Positions 8,211 through 17,876 of a stretch of DNA of 64,000 bases are shown one piece after another. Position 1 is the first letter of the stretch; each line of letters starts with the position of its first letter. Below the pieces are notes generated by a model. It was given only the letters and a program-made list of their open reading frames with translations, searched no databases and was not told the DNA's origin. The stretch comes from Bryobacterales bacterium (GTDB lineage: Bacteria > Acidobacteriota > Terriglobia > Bryobacterales > Bryobacteraceae): assembly GCA_003167255.1 (NCBI GenBank), contig PMTR01000044.1, positions 1 to 64,000 on the forward strand, read 5' to 3'. A program made the translations under genes and the position numbers.

Positions 8211-8969
8211 ATGTTCTCTCTGGAAATCGAATGCGATCCGGACGATCGCGATCTTCTCGTCGCCGAGTTGTGGGAGCACGATTGCGCCGGCATCGTCGAG
8301 CTGGGCGCGGCGCGCGTCCGAGCGTTTTTCGCGGACTCGGTCGATGCGGGCGAATTGCAGTTGCTCTTCCCCGGCGCTCCCATGCGCATCGAAGAGGAGC
8401 GCGATTGGGTGCAATCGGCCCACGATCTTCTGCAACCCATGGAAGTGGGCCGCCGGTTTTTCCTGGTGCCCGAGTGGCGCGACGATCCGGCGCCGCCCGG
8501 CCGCTTCCGCATCGCCGTGAATCCCGGCATGGCGTTCGGCACCGGGGTCCACGAAACCACGCGCCTCGCCATCGAAGCCCTGGAGGAGTTCGTCAAGCCC
8601 GGCATCGTGGTGCTCGATGTCGGCACTGGCTCCGGTATCCTGGCGAAAGCGGCGAAGCTGCTGGGCTCGGCCAGAGTCTACGCCTGCGATACCGACCCCG
8701 TTGCGGTGGAAATTGCGGGCGATGGTTTCATCGGTTCGGTGAACGCCGTCGCGACGGCCTCGGTGGATCTGGCGGTGGCCAACATCAACCCGGAGACCAT
8801 CGTGCGGATCGCCCCGGACCTGGTGCGCGTCCTGCGAAAAGGAGGCGTGCTGCTGGCGAGCGGCTTCGAGCTCGCCGAGGTCGAACAGGTAAGGGCCGCC
8901 TTGCCCCCCGCGCGCGACGTGCGGAAAAAGGGCAACTGGGCGCTGATTGTCGCTCCAGGTTCGCTATAA
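8211..8969 (+). CDS. prmA: Ribosomal protein L11 methyltransferase
   Basis: A 252-aa SAM-dependent methyltransferase of the PrmA family, which methylates ribosomal protein L11 in the cytosol. The N-terminal substrate-recognition domain begins MFSLEIECDPDDRDLLVAEL. The catalytic domain shows GTGVHETTRLAIEAL, the SAM-binding LDVGTGSGILA near residue 134, and VANINPETI in place of the usual VANIL motif. It is slightly short for the family (about 290 aa in many species). It starts 21 bp from divergent dapA and ends 9 bp before the kinase gene, so it may be co-transcribed with it. Confidence 0.92.
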   Translation: MFSLEIECDPDDRDLLVAELWEHDCAGIVELGAARVRAFFADSVDAGELQLLFPGAPMRIEEERDWVQSAHDLLQPMEVGRRFFLVPEWRDDPAPPGRFRIAVNPGMAFGTGVHETTRLAIEALEEFVKPGIVVLDVGTGSGILAKAAKLLGSARVYACDTDPVAVEIAGDGFIGSVNAVATASVDLAVANINPETIVRIAPDLVRVLRKGGVLLASGFELAEVEQVRAALPPARDVRKKGNWALIVAPGSL

Positions 8970-8978
8970 TCGACCGAT

Positions 8979-11159
8979 ATGTCCCCCGCCAACCTGGTAG
9001 GCCAGGTCGTCTCTCACTACCGCGTCCTGGAAAAGCTCGGCGGCGGCGGGATGGGCGTAGTCTATAAGGCCGAAGACACCCGCCTCGGCCGCAACGTGGC
9101 CCTGAAGTTCCTGCCCGAAGATCTGTTGCGCGACCCACAATCTCTCGAGCGCTTCGAGCGCGAAGCGCGCACCGCCTCCGCTCTCAACCACCCGCACATC
9201 TGCACCATACACGAGATTGACGAGTTCGAGGGGCGGCGCTTCATCGCCATGGAACTGCTGGAAGGCCAGACGCTCAAGCATCGCATCGAAGGCCATTCCA
9301 TGGCCATCGATGAGCTGCTCCCACTGGCCATCGAGATCGCCGACGCGCTCGAGGCCGCGCACGCCAAGGGAATCATCCACCGCGATATCAAGCCCGCGAA
9401 CATCTTCATCACGCAACGCCGCGAAGCTAAGGTGCTCGACTTCGGGCTGGCCAAGGCCGCCGCCAGCCTGGGCGAGAGCGACAACACCATGACTGTGGCC
9501 GCCGAGGCGCTGCTCACCAGCCCCGGCGCCACCGTCGGCACTGTGGCGTACATGTCGCCGGAACAGGCTCGTGGCGAGAAGCTCGACGCGCGCAGCGATC
9601 TGTTCAGCTTTGGCGCCGTGCTCTTCGAAATGGCCACCGGGGTTCAACCATTCACCGGCAATACTACCGCCGTGGTCTACGAGCAGATCCTGAACCGCCC
9701 GCCCTTACAGCCCAAGAGCGAATTGCCGGCCGGGCTGAAACAAATCCTCGACAAGGCCCTGGAGAAGGACCGCCGCATGCGCTACCAGAGCGCCTCCGAC
9801 CTCCGTGCCGACCTCGAGCGCCTCAAACGCGACTCCGGTTCGGGAAGGGAAGTGGCCGCCGCTACCGAACAGAAGACGCATGGAAAGTCTCTGGCCGTGA
9901 TGTATTTCGAAAACCTCAGCGGCGTCAAGGACGACGAGTACTTCCGGGACGGCATCACCGAAGATGTCATCACCGAGCTCTCCAAGATCAAGGAGCTATG
10001 GGTCTTCTCCCGCTCCGCCGTTCTGCCCTTCCGCGACAAGCCCCTGGCCGCTCCCCAGGTGGGCGAGCAACTCAAGGCCGCCTTTGTGCTCGAAGGCAGC
10101 CTGCGGCGCGCCGGCAGCCGTCTGCGCTTGACCGCGCAACTCGTCGAGACGCGCACCGGCCGCTCCCTCTGGGCCGAACGGTACGACCGCCAGATGGAGG
10201 ACGTCTTCGCCATCCAGGATGAGATCGCCCAGAACATCGCGCGCGCTCTGCGAGTGGTTCTCAGCGAGGACGAGAAGCGCGCCATCGGAAAAGTCCAGAC
10301 CGCCAACGTCCAGGCCTACGACTATTACCTCAAGGGCAGACAGTTTTTCTACAAGCACTTCGGCGGCCCCGGCCTCTCGTTTGCGCGCCAGATGTTCACG
10401 CGCGCCATCGAGATCGATGCCGGCTATGCCCAGGCGTACGCCGGACTGGCCGACTGCAACGCGTTCCTCTACATGTACCACGACAAGAGCGAATCCAATC
10501 TCAAGCTCGCGGATGAGTACAGCCGCAAAGCTCTCGAACTGGATCCCGAGATGGCCGAAGCCCACGTCTCGCGCGGCAATGCAATTTCCCTGCGCAAAGA
10601 CCACCCCGCCGCCGAGGCCGAATACCGGACCGCCATTCGCCTCGATCCCAATCTTTTCGACGCCTACTACTTCTATGGACGCGCGCTTCGATCCCTCGGA
10701 AGGATGGCGGAAGCCGCCGACCTGTTCCGCCAGGCCGCCCTGGTGCGCCCGGAAGACTACCAGACCAGGGTCGCGCTCGGCGCCTGTTACGCCGCGCTGG
10801 ACCGCGTAGCCGATTCCCAAGCTGCCTACCGCCAGGCCTTGCAGGTCATCGAGAGACATCTGGAACTGCACCCCGACGACAATCGGGCCGTCTACATGTG
10901 TGCCATCGCATGGTGCCGCGTTGGCGAAGGGGAACGCGGTCTCGAATGGGGCCGGCGCGCCCTGGGGATGAATCCCGGCGATCCCCACGCCTGTTACAAC
11001 GTGGCTTGCGTCTATGCCCTCGTCGGAAAGTCCGAGCAGGCCATCGACCTCCTCGAAAAAGCCATCGCCGCGGGGTTCTTCTTCAAGGACTGGACCCGCA
11101 CCGACCCCGACCTCAACTCCCTGCGTGCCCATCCGCGCTTTCAGGCGCTGCTGGCCTAA
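8979..11159 (+). CDS. Serine/threonine protein kinase with TolB-like and TPR domains
   Basis: A 726-aa signalling protein. Residues 14-290 form a Hanks-type kinase: glycine loop [19 protein letters not shown] lysine near 43, HRDIKPANI near 134, DFGLAKA near 154, and the [11 protein letters not shown]-like motif. Residues 310-430 ([12 protein letters not shown] ... [14 protein letters not shown] ... LEGSLRR) form the TolB/FlgO-like domain often found in adenylate cyclases and kinases. Residues 440-726 are TPR repeats. No membrane helix is visible, so unlike many PknB homologues it should be soluble. This architecture is common in Acidobacteriota; its targets are unknown. It is convergent with sthA (5-bp gap). 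Confidence 0.92.
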   Translation: MSPANLVGQVVSHYRVLEKLGGGGMGVVYKAEDTRLGRNVALKFLPEDLLRDPQSLERFEREARTASALNHPHICTIHEIDEFEGRRFIAMELLEGQTLKHRIEGHSMAIDELLPLAIEIADALEAAHAKGIIHRDIKPANIFITQRREAKVLDFGLAKAAASLGESDNTMTVAAEALLTSPGATVGTVAYMSPEQARGEKLDARSDLFSFGAVLFEMATGVQPFTGNTTAVVYEQILNRPPLQPKSELPAGLKQILDKALEKDRRMRYQSASDLRADLERLKRDSGSGREVAAATEQKTHGKSLAVMYFENLSGVKDDEYFRDGITEDVITELSKIKELWVFSRSAVLPFRDKPLAAPQVGEQLKAAFVLEGSLRRAGSRLRLTAQLVETRTGRSLWAERYDRQMEDVFAIQDEIAQNIARALRVVLSEDEKRAIGKVQTANVQAYDYYLKGRQFFYKHFGGPGLSFARQMFTRAIEIDAGYAQAYAGLADCNAFLYMYHDKSESNLKLADEYSRKALELDPEMAEAHVSRGNAISLRKDHPAAEAEYRTAIRLDPNLFDAYYFYGRALRSLGRMAEAADLFRQAALVRPEDYQTRVALGACYAALDRVADSQAAYRQALQVIERHLELHPDDNRAVYMCAIAWCRVGEGERGLEWGRRALGMNPGDPHACYNVACVYALVGKSEQAIDLLEKAIAAGFFFKDWTRTDPDLNSLRAHPRFQALLA

Positions 11160-11164
11160 GCCGG

Positions 11165-12553
11165 CTAGCTTCCCTTCAGCTTGTTGAGGCCGTTGAAAGC
11201 CGCCTGCTTGTAGCATTCGGCCAGCGTGGGATAGTTGAAGACCGTGTTCACGAAGTAATCCACCGTGCCCTTGAGGATCATTACGGCTTGACCGATGTGC
11301 ACCAACTCCGATGCCTCTTCACCGATGATGTGCACGCCCAGGATCTCATGGGTCTCGCGGTGGAAAATAATCTTCAGGCGCCCGGTGGTATCGCCGCGGA
11401 TCTGCCCGCGCGCCGTCTCGCGATAATAAGCCAGACCCACTTCGTAGGGCACGTCTTCGGCCGTCAGTTGCTCTTCTGTCTTGCCGGTAAAGGAGATCTC
11501 CGGGATGGTGTAGATGCCATACGGATATGTGGCCGGGTTCGACTGGATCTTCAGTCCGAACGCGTGCGCCGCCGCCATGCGCCCCTGTTCCATGGAAACC
11601 GACGCCAGGCTGGGGAATCCGATCACGTCGCCGGCGGCGTAAATCCCCGGGACGTTGGTGCGAAATTCCGCATCCACCGTGATGCGGCCCCGGCTGTCGG
11701 CTTCCAGACCGGCCGCCGCCAGGTTCAAGTCGTCCACGTTGCCATGGCGTCCTACGGCATGGAGCAGCGCATCGCCGGTGATGCGCTTGTTGCTTTTCAA
11801 GTTGGCCACCACGCCGCCACCCGGGGTCTCCTCCACGCTGACGACTTCCTCGTTGAGCCGCATAGTGACGCGATGGTCCCGCAAGTGGTACGAAAGCGCC
11901 TCCACGATTTCGTTGTCCGCGAATTCCAGCAGGCGCGGGCGCTTCTCCACCAGGATTACGCGCACGCCAAGAATCGCGAACATGCAGGCATACTCCACGC
12001 CGATCACGCCGCCCCCCACCACAATCAGCGTCTTCGGAATCTCCGGCATCTGGAGGATCTGGTCGCTGTTCAGGATATCGCGGCCGTTCACCGGCACCGT
12101 GGCCGACGCCGCGGGCTTGGTGCCGGTGGCGATGATGATACGGGGCGCCGCGATGTCGCTTTGCCCGGCGGAGTTTTCCACGCGGACATGGGTCGCGTCA
12201 AGGAAACTGGCTCGCCCGAACATTACTTCCACACCATTGCGCGCAAGCTGTGACTGGGTCACATCCACTTCGGTCTTGATCACCTGGTTGACCCGGAAGC
12301 CCAGGTCGGCCATGGTGATGTTTTCCTTGACGTGGTAACTGACGCCGTAGATGCCCTGGTATTGGAAGCCGGAGAGGTGCATCACCGCCTCTCGCATGGT
12401 CTTGCTCGGGATGGTGCCGGTGTTGATGCAGGCGCCGCCGACGATCTCGCGCTGCTCGATGACCAGCGGCTTGTGGCCCCATTTGGAAGCCTGAATAGCC
12501 GCACGTTGGCCCGCGGGCCCGGAGCCGATGACGATCAGATCGTAGGTGCGCAC
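11165..12553 (-). CDS. sthA: Soluble (Si-specific) pyridine nucleotide transhydrogenase
   Basis: A 462-aa FAD-dependent flavoprotein of the class I disulfide-oxidoreductase fold. It begins YDLIVIGSGPAGQRAAIQA (FAD site) and has the region that normally holds the redox pair as GGACINTGTIPSKT, where the first position is Ala-Cys-Ile-Asn-Thr; the second Cys is replaced by Thr, as is known for SthA/UdhA. The second GxGxxG is VGGGVIGVEYACMFA, and AAGDVIGFPSLAS binds FAD near residue 300. It moves hydride between NADPH and NAD. The GTG at 12553 gives the family-typical start; a TTG at 12577 would add eight residues. It pairs functionally with the NADPH-producing zwf operon 8 kb away. Confidence 0.9.
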   Translation of the reverse strand: MRTYDLIVIGSGPAGQRAAIQASKWGHKPLVIEQREIVGGACINTGTIPSKTMREAVMHLSGFQYQGIYGVSYHVKENITMADLGFRVNQVIKTEVDVTQSQLARNGVEVMFGRASFLDATHVRVENSAGQSDIAAPRIIIATGTKPAASATVPVNGRDILNSDQILQMPEIPKTLIVVGGGVIGVEYACMFAILGVRVILVEKRPRLLEFADNEIVEALSYHLRDHRVTMRLNEEVVSVEETPGGGVVANLKSNKRITGDALLHAVGRHGNVDDLNLAAAGLEADSRGRITVDAEFRTNVPGIYAAGDVIGFPSLASVSMEQGRMAAAHAFGLKIQSNPATYPYGIYTIPEISFTGKTEEQLTAEDVPYEVGLAYYRETARGQIRGDTTGRLKIIFHRETHEILGVHIIGEEASELVHIGQAVMILKGTVDYFVNTVFNYPTLAECYKQAAFNGLNKLKGS

Positions 12554-12600
12554 AAGAATAATTATAGAGGCCCGCAAAATACAGTGACGAAAAGTGCCGG

Positions 12601-12730
12601 CTTGTGGGGCGGACCCCCAGGTCTGCGCGGGTCCCCCTGGACCCGCTGCTCGCTCGAAGAATCAAGTGCTTGCCCCTCGCGAAAAGCCGGCCGGGGGGCC
12701 GTCTGCAGACCAGGGGGTCTGCCCCACAAG
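12601..12730. repeat. 130-bp element with 26-bp terminal inverted repeats (MITE-like)
   Basis: The left end 12601-12626 begins cttgtggggcggaccccc and the right end 12705-12730 ends ccccacaag. As inverted repeats the 26-bp arms differ at only two bases. The inner part is GC-rich and has no reading frame I would support. It fills the space between the sthA start and the sod stop. It has the form of a non-autonomous mobile element; no flanking target duplication or transposase is visible. Confidence 0.75.
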
Positions 12731-12751
12731 CGCTCGTGGCCCTGAAAGCTC

Positions 12752-13363
12752 CTACTTGTGCGAGTTGAAGCGATTTTCTATTTCCGCCCACTTCACCACG
12801 CTCCACCACGCGGCCATGTAATCCGGGCGGCGGTTCTGGTATTTGAGGTAGTAAGCGTGTTCCCAAACGTCCAGGCCCATCACCGGAGACTTGCCTTCCA
12901 TCACCGGGCTGTCCTGGTTCGCCGTGGAATAAATCTCCAGCTTGCCGCCGGCCTTCACCAGCCACGCCCAGCCGGAGCCGAAGCGTGTGGCGCCCGCGGC
13001 GTTGAACTTCTCCTTGAACGCGTCGAAGCTGCCGAAGGTCCCCACGATGGCCTGGCTCACGTTGCCCACCGGCTCCCCGCCGGCTCCCGGCCCCATGATG
13101 GTCCAGAACATCGAGTGGTTGATGTGGCCGCCGCCGTTGTTGCGCACCGCCGTGCGAATGGCCTCCGGCACAATGGCGCAATTGTTGGCCAGCAGTTCCT
13201 CGACGCTCTTACCGGCAAGGTCAGGCGCCGCTTCGAGCGCTTTGTTCAGGTTGGTTACGTACGCGTTGTGGTGCTTGCCGTGGTGGATCTCCATGGTCAT
13301 CTTGTCGATGTGGGGCTCCAGCGCATCGGGCGCATAAGGCAACGGCGGAAGTGTGAACGGCAT
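12752..13363 (-). CDS. Superoxide dismutase (Fe/Mn family)
   Basis: A 203-aa enzyme that dismutates superoxide. The N-terminal [16 protein letters not shown] and [10 protein letters not shown] blocks are typical. Metal ligands are visible as the His of EIHHGKH near 27, the His of NHSMFW near 82, and Asp and His of [19 protein letters not shown] near 164-168. GPGAGGEP (not GGxxPxG) together with GSGWAWLV is common to both Fe and Mn types, so the metal is not assigned. No signal peptide. It lies 59 bp after the gatA stop on the same strand and may form the end of that transcript. Confidence 0.94.
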   Translation of the reverse strand: MPFTLPPLPYAPDALEPHIDKMTMEIHHGKHHNAYVTNLNKALEAAPDLAGKSVEELLANNCAIVPEAIRTAVRNNGGGHINHSMFWTIMGPGAGGEPVGNVSQAIVGTFGSFDAFKEKFNAAGATRFGSGWAWLVKAGGKLEIYSTANQDSPVMEGKSPVMGLDVWEHAYYLKYQNRRPDYMAAWWSVVKWAEIENRFNSHK

Positions 13364-13421
13364 ATTGATCTCCTATCTCCTCAAGTGATTAAACTGCTTT
13401 GTACTTCATGGAGCAGGGCTG

Positions 13422-14861
13422 CTAGGCCGCCCTGCTATGGGCCTCGAAGGCATCCGCGAGCCGGAACATCGTGGTCTCGTCGAAATGCCGTGTCAAAATC
13501 TGCATCCCCACCGGCAAACCCGACGCCGTCTTTCCGCACGGCACGCTCATGCACGGAATGCCCGCCAGATCGCCGGTAATCGTGTATATGTCCGAGAGGT
13601 ACATGGCGAGCGGGTCGGCCATCTTTTCGCCCAGCCGGAAGGCCGGGTACGGAGAAACCGGAGCCACAATCGCATCCACCTCCTGAAAGGCATCCGCAAA
13701 ATCGCGGGCAATCAACGCCCGCACTTTCTGCGCCTTCAAGTAATACGCATCATAGTAACCTGCACTGAGCACGTATGTCCCCAGCATGATCCGGCGTTTG
13801 CACTCCGCGCCAAACCCCTCGCCGCGTGTGTTTCGATACATCTCCGCAAGCGTCTCGGTCTGTCCGGAGCGGAATGTATATCGTACGCCATCGTACCTTG
13901 CCAGATTCGAGCTGGCTTCCGCAGTCGCCAGAATGTAATAGCAGGCGATGGCGTAATCCGTCGCCGGCAGGCTGATCTCGCGGACCTCACAGCCCAGTCT
14001 TTTCAAATCATCCACGGCGGCGTAGATCAGCTCGCCCGTTTCGCTTGTCAATTCTTTTAGATACTCGCGGGGCAGCCCAAGCTTCAACCCTTTTACCTTG
14101 CCGTCGAGCCCGGCTGTATAATCCGGAACTGGCGCGGCCGCCGAGGTCGCATCGCGCGCATCGCGCCCGGCAATCACACCCAGAACCGTGGCCGCCTCCT
14201 TCACTGAGCGCGCCAGCGGTCCGATATGGTCGAGCGAACTGGCAAACGCCGTCAAACCGTAGCGCGACACGCGCCCGTACGTGGGTGTTACGCCCACCAC
14301 TCCGCAGAACGAGGCCGGCTGTCGGATGGAGCCGCCGGTATCCGATCCGAGCGCCACTACCGCCGTACCCTGCGCCACTGCCGCCGCCGACCCGCCGCTC
14401 GATCCACCCGGCACCCGGTCCAGCGCCACGGGGTTCCGCACCGGGCCGAAGGCCGAGTTTTCGTTGGACGACCCCATCGCGAATTCATCGCAGTTGGTCT
14501 TTCCGATGAGCAGCGCGCCTGCCTGTTCCAGCCGCTCGACGGCCGTGGCGTCGTACGGCGGAATGTAGTTGGCCAGAAGCTTAGACCCGCAGGTGGTCCG
14601 CACGCCCTTCGTGACGATGACATCTTTCACCGCCACCGGCACCGCCGCCAATCGTCCCGGCTCTTCGCCCCGCGCGAGACGCTCATCCACGCGGCGCGCG
14701 GCGTAGAAGGCCCGCTCCGGCGAAAAATGCAGATAGGCGTTGGTGCGCGGATTCTCCGCTTCGGCGAAACGCAGCGCTTCCGCGGCCAGTTCCATGGCGC
14801 TGTACCGGCGCGCGAGCAGACTTGCCCGGATGCCGTCGATCGTCAGAGAAGCAATGTCCAT
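13422..14861 (-). CDS. gatA: Aspartyl/glutamyl-tRNA amidotransferase subunit A
   Basis: A 479-aa amidase-signature enzyme, the glutaminase subunit of GatCAB, which converts misacylated Glu-tRNAGln or Asp-tRNAAsn. The Ser-cisSer-Lys triad is visible: Lys in VAVKDVIVTKG near residue 78, the Gly/Ser loop in PGGSSGGSAAAVA near 152, and GSDTGGSIRQPASFCG near 175 with the nucleophilic Ser. It is the last of the dciA-gatC-gatA run, separated from gatC by only 3 bp. gatB is not in the window. Confidence 0.95.
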   Translation of the reverse strand: MDIASLTIDGIRASLLARRYSAMELAAEALRFAEAENPRTNAYLHFSPERAFYAARRVDERLARGEEPGRLAAVPVAVKDVIVTKGVRTTCGSKLLANYIPPYDATAVERLEQAGALLIGKTNCDEFAMGSSNENSAFGPVRNPVALDRVPGGSSGGSAAAVAQGTAVVALGSDTGGSIRQPASFCGVVGVTPTYGRVSRYGLTAFASSLDHIGPLARSVKEAATVLGVIAGRDARDATSAAAPVPDYTAGLDGKVKGLKLGLPREYLKELTSETGELIYAAVDDLKRLGCEVREISLPATDYAIACYYILATAEASSNLARYDGVRYTFRSGQTETLAEMYRNTRGEGFGAECKRRIMLGTYVLSAGYYDAYYLKAQKVRALIARDFADAFQEVDAIVAPVSPYPAFRLGEKMADPLAMYLSDIYTITGDLAGIPCMSVPCGKTASGLPVGMQILTRHFDETTMFRLADAFEAHSRAA

Positions 14862-14864
14862 GAG

Positions 14865-15164
14865 TCAGCGTTCGATCACTTTGGGCACTTTGAAGTATCC
14901 GGCCCCCGACTGCGGAGCGTTGGCCATGGCCGCCGCATTGCCCAGCGGCTCAACCGGCGTGTCCGCGCGCAGCGTAGCTGTGTCCTCCGCCTCGTACAGC
15001 ACCTGCGCCATCGGCTCCACGCCGCTTGTGTCGATCTCGTTCAGCCGGTCGATGTGCTCCAGTATCCCGTCCAGGTCCGCCCGCAGGTGCGCCACTTCCT
15101 CGACGCTCAGTTGCAGGTTGGAAAGCGCCGCCACATAACGCACCTGTTCTTCGGTGATCTTCAC
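14865..15164 (-). CDS. gatC: Aspartyl/glutamyl-tRNA amidotransferase subunit C
   Basis: A 99-aa protein of normal GatC length. It starts VKITEEQVRYVAALSNLQLS and ends with AGYFKVPKVIER, the typical GatC tail that wraps GatA. The GTG at 15164 is chosen because the upstream frame is only a shadow of the next gene and the family starts at this point. It overlaps the end of the DUF721 gene by 4 bp and lies 3 bp before gatA, so translation of all three is probably coupled. GatC stabilises the amidotransferase rather than catalysing. Confidence 0.92.
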   Translation of the reverse strand: MKITEEQVRYVAALSNLQLSVEEVAHLRADLDGILEHIDRLNEIDTSGVEPMAQVLYEAEDTATLRADTPVEPLGNAAAMANAPQSGAGYFKVPKVIER

Positions 15165-15562
15165 GCCCGCGCCCGATTCCGCGCCGCCCGGTAGATGCTG
15201 CGCAGCACGGGATCCTCGATGGCATCGGCCTCGTCGGCATCGAGCGCCGGCACGGCCTGCATGGCTCGCTGTGGCTCGCGCCGCCGCGGCACCACGCGGA
15301 ATTCCAGGTCGTCTACCAGCCCGCTCCCCACTGCCCGCTCCAGGTTCCGCAGAATCTGGCGCGTCAGGGAGAACAACTGCCGCCGCCAGGTTTGGTCTTC
15401 CACTTCCACCATCAGCCGGGTGCGCACCAGGCGCGCCGCGCGGGTGTGTCCCGCAATCTTTTTTCCCACTGCGTCGGGCCATGCCGCGCACGCCAGTTCT
15501 TCAATGCTGAGCGTACCGCCGGGCAGTGTTAACCCCCGTATGAGCTTGCTGGCACGTTCCAT
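15161..15562 (-). CDS. DUF721/DciA-like protein
   Basis: A 133-aa basic protein of the DUF721 family, whose best-studied member, DciA, loads the replicative helicase in bacteria lacking DnaC/DnaI. The family core is visible as LACAAWPDAVGKKIAGHTRAAR followed by LMVEVEDQTWRRQLFSL and ILRNLERAVG (the first motif runs over about 22 residues from residue 24). The C-terminal third is charged and low in conservation, ending in an Arg/Ala-rich helix. Its stop overlaps gatC by 4 bp, coupling a likely replication factor to tRNA amidation. The helicase-loading role is by family, not shown here. Confidence 0.82.
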   Translation of the reverse strand: MERASKLIRGLTLPGGTLSIEELACAAWPDAVGKKIAGHTRAARLVRTRLMVEVEDQTWRRQLFSLTRQILRNLERAVGSGLVDDLEFRVVPRRREPQRAMQAVPALDADEADAIEDPVLRSIYRAARNRARA

Positions 15563-15594
15563 GTTTGTGTTGGTTGCACTATTCTATCATGGCC

Positions 15595-16404
15595 CTACTT
15601 AAATCGAATCTTCTTCGAGCCCGCCGCCGGCTTCGGGAATTTCAAGTCCATACTGTCCAGGGTGTCGCACAAAATCTGCGAGACCGCCAGATTCCGAAAC
15701 CATTTGTGATTTGCGGGTATCAAGTACCAGGGCGCGTGCCTGGTGCTGCACTTTCGCAACATTTCCTCATACGCGGCCGTATACTCGTCCCAATATTGGC
15801 GCTCTTTCAGATCCGCGGCCGAAAACTTCCAGTTCTTGCTTTTGTCGTCCAGGCGGGATCGGAACCTCGCGGCCTGTTCCTCCTTGCTGATATAGAGCAG
15901 GAACTTGACGATGCGCACGCCGCTATCGCTCAGCATCTTCTCGAAATCGTTGATCTGGCCGTACCGTTTCGACCACACCGGCTTCGGCGCCAGACCATGC
16001 ACTCGCACTACCAGCACGTCTTCGTAATGCGAGCGGTTGAAGATCCCGATCTTGCCCCACTCCGGCACCGCCTGGTGGATGCGCCACAAGTAGTCGTGCC
16101 GCTTTTCCGCGCCTTCCGGTACTTTGAACGACGTCACGTCGACACCCTGCGGGTTCAGCCCGCTCATGACGTGCTTGATGGTGCCGTCTTTTCCCCCGGC
16201 GTCAATCGCCTGCAACACCACCAGCAGCGATCGCCGCGACTCGGCATACAGTCGATACTGCAAATCGCATAGCCTGTCGAGGTTCTTCGCGAGTTGCCCA
16301 ACCCCCGCTTCTTTTGCGACCCGGTGCGTTTTTCCCGGGTCGAAATCCGCCAGCCGGATCCTCGCTCCCGGAGCCACCACCAGTTCCCGTGCCAGATGTT
16401 TCAT
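15595..16404 (-). CDS. Polyphosphate kinase 2 family (polyphosphate:nucleotide phosphotransferase)
   Basis: A 269-aa PPK2-family enzyme that phosphorylates nucleotides with polyphosphate. Visible features are the Walker A region DAGGKDGTIKHVMSGLNPQG near residue 68, the lid-side HDYLWRIHQAVP, FNRSHYEDVLVVRVH (Walker B region), and RFRSRLDDKSKNWKF. The length and GGKDGT motif fit the short, single-domain PPK2 proteins that phosphorylate AMP or ADP. Which nucleotide is used is not decidable here. It is first in the reverse-strand run before dciA (32-bp gap) and divergent from the GH28 gene (50-bp gap). Confidence 0.9.
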   Translation of the reverse strand: MKHLARELVVAPGARIRLADFDPGKTHRVAKEAGVGQLAKNLDRLCDLQYRLYAESRRSLLVVLQAIDAGGKDGTIKHVMSGLNPQGVDVTSFKVPEGAEKRHDYLWRIHQAVPEWGKIGIFNRSHYEDVLVVRVHGLAPKPVWSKRYGQINDFEKMLSDSGVRIVKFLLYISKEEQAARFRSRLDDKSKNWKFSAADLKERQYWDEYTAAYEEMLRKCSTRHAPWYLIPANHKWFRNLAVSQILCDTLDSMDLKFPKPAAGSKKIRFK

Positions 16405-16454
16405 ACGGCCCCCATTCTACCCCTTCGCACCGCTCGCAGTGATACCATCGCGAC

Positions 16455-17843
16455 ATGGTCCACCGGGATCTCGCGCGCCGACGTTTCTTGAAGACCGCCG
16501 GGTGTAGTCTGCTGGCCGCTCCCCTGATGAATCTCAGCGCGGCGCAAACCCCGCAGCCGGCCTCGCCCAGCACTTCGAAACTCACCTTCAACGTGCGCGA
16601 GTTCGGCGCCGCCGGCGATGGCGTCACCAAAGATACCGCCGCCATTCAACAGGCCATCGATCGCTGTTGGGTTTTCGGCGGCGGCGAGGTGTTGGTTCCC
16701 GCCGGCAACTACCTCGCCGGCGCGCTGGCCCTCAAATCCAACACGCTCCTGCGCCTCGACAAGGGCGCGGTCATCCTCGGCAGTCCGGATTTCGCGGATT
16801 ATCCGGTCAGCCAGGTGCGCTGGGAAGGCAAGTGGATACAGGGCCGCACCGCCCTCATCTACGCAAATGACGCCGGACATACCGGCATCGTCGGCCCCGG
16901 CAGGATCGCCGGCAATCCCGCGCTGGGCGGCCGCCCCAACCCTCAGAACCCTCTGCGCCACCCGGCCCTCATTGAGCCCATTAACTGCCACGATCTTCGC
17001 TTCGAAGACTTCTCCACCGACTATCGTCTAATGTGGTGTCTTCATCCGACTTACTGCGAAAACGTAATCATCCGCAATCTTACCATCCGATCCACCGGCG
17101 GCAACGGCGATGGCATCGATATCGATTCCTGCCGGCACGTCCGCATCGATGCCTGCGACATCGCAACCGGCGACGATTGCATCTCCCTGAAGAGCGGCCG
17201 CGGCACGGAGGGCTACTCGTTGCTGCGAACCACCGAAGACGTCGTGATCACCGACTGCACTATGGCCGATTCCATCTTCGCCTGCATCGGCATCGGCAGC
17301 GAAACCTCCGGCGGCATTCGGAACGTCCGCATCGAACACTGCAAATTCACGCACGCCCAGACCTTCGCCATCTATATTAAGAGCCGCCCCGGCCGCGGCG
17401 CGTTCATCGAGGACATCGTGGCGGATGATCTTGACGCCTCCGACATGAAAGGCGGATTCCTTCGCTTCAACATCCTCTCGAGCGGCATTCAGGACCCCGA
17501 GCCGGTCCCCGGCGACGAAGGCATCCCCACCATCAAGAACTTCAAGTTTTCCAATATTCGCCTCAAGGACTGTGGGACTCTCGTGGACGGAACCGGCATA
17601 CACCCCCACAAACCTCTCGACGGTTTCGCCTTAGTGAATGTAACTGGTACCTGTGCCAAAGGTATCTCCCTGGCTAACATTAGGAGCGCCGACGTCCGCA
17701 ACATCCAGGTCACGGGTTACACCGGCCCGCTAATTGGCATCAACAATGTGAGTGGCAACGGCCTTGAGGGAGCCGCTCAAATCGACCCACCGAAACTCCC
17801 CGACCCGATCCAGGCCCCCATCAAACCCAACCAATTCCACTAG
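16455..17843 (+). CDS. Glycoside hydrolase family 28 (polygalacturonase-like), Tat-exported
   Basis: A 462-aa secreted pectinase-type enzyme. The N-terminus DLARRRFLKTAGCSLLAAPL is a twin-arginine signal. After it comes the pectate-lyase-like start NVREFGAAGDGVTKDTAAIQ. The right-handed beta-helix carries GH28 catalytic elements: the NGDGIDID stretch, ATGDDCISLKSGRG with the Asp pair, and IGIGSETSGGIRNV; the canonical G-H-G of endo-polygalacturonases appears as GIGIGSE, as in exo-acting or rhamnogalacturonan-type members. The product is probably an exo-polygalacturonase or related enzyme. It stands alone, followed by a repeat. Confidence 0.9.
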   Translation: MVHRDLARRRFLKTAGCSLLAAPLMNLSAAQTPQPASPSTSKLTFNVREFGAAGDGVTKDTAAIQQAIDRCWVFGGGEVLVPAGNYLAGALALKSNTLLRLDKGAVILGSPDFADYPVSQVRWEGKWIQGRTALIYANDAGHTGIVGPGRIAGNPALGGRPNPQNPLRHPALIEPINCHDLRFEDFSTDYRLMWCLHPTYCENVIIRNLTIRSTGGNGDGIDIDSCRHVRIDACDIATGDDCISLKSGRGTEGYSLLRTTEDVVITDCTMADSIFACIGIGSETSGGIRNVRIEHCKFTHAQTFAIYIKSRPGRGAFIEDIVADDLDASDMKGGFLRFNILSSGIQDPEPVPGDEGIPTIKNFKFSNIRLKDCGTLVDGTGIHPHKPLDGFALVNVTGTCAKGISLANIRSADVRNIQVTGYTGPLIGINNVSGNGLEGAAQIDPPKLPDPIQAPIKPNQFH

Positions 17844-17876
17844 CAAGTTAATGAAAAAGAACTGGCCGCCGCCACT

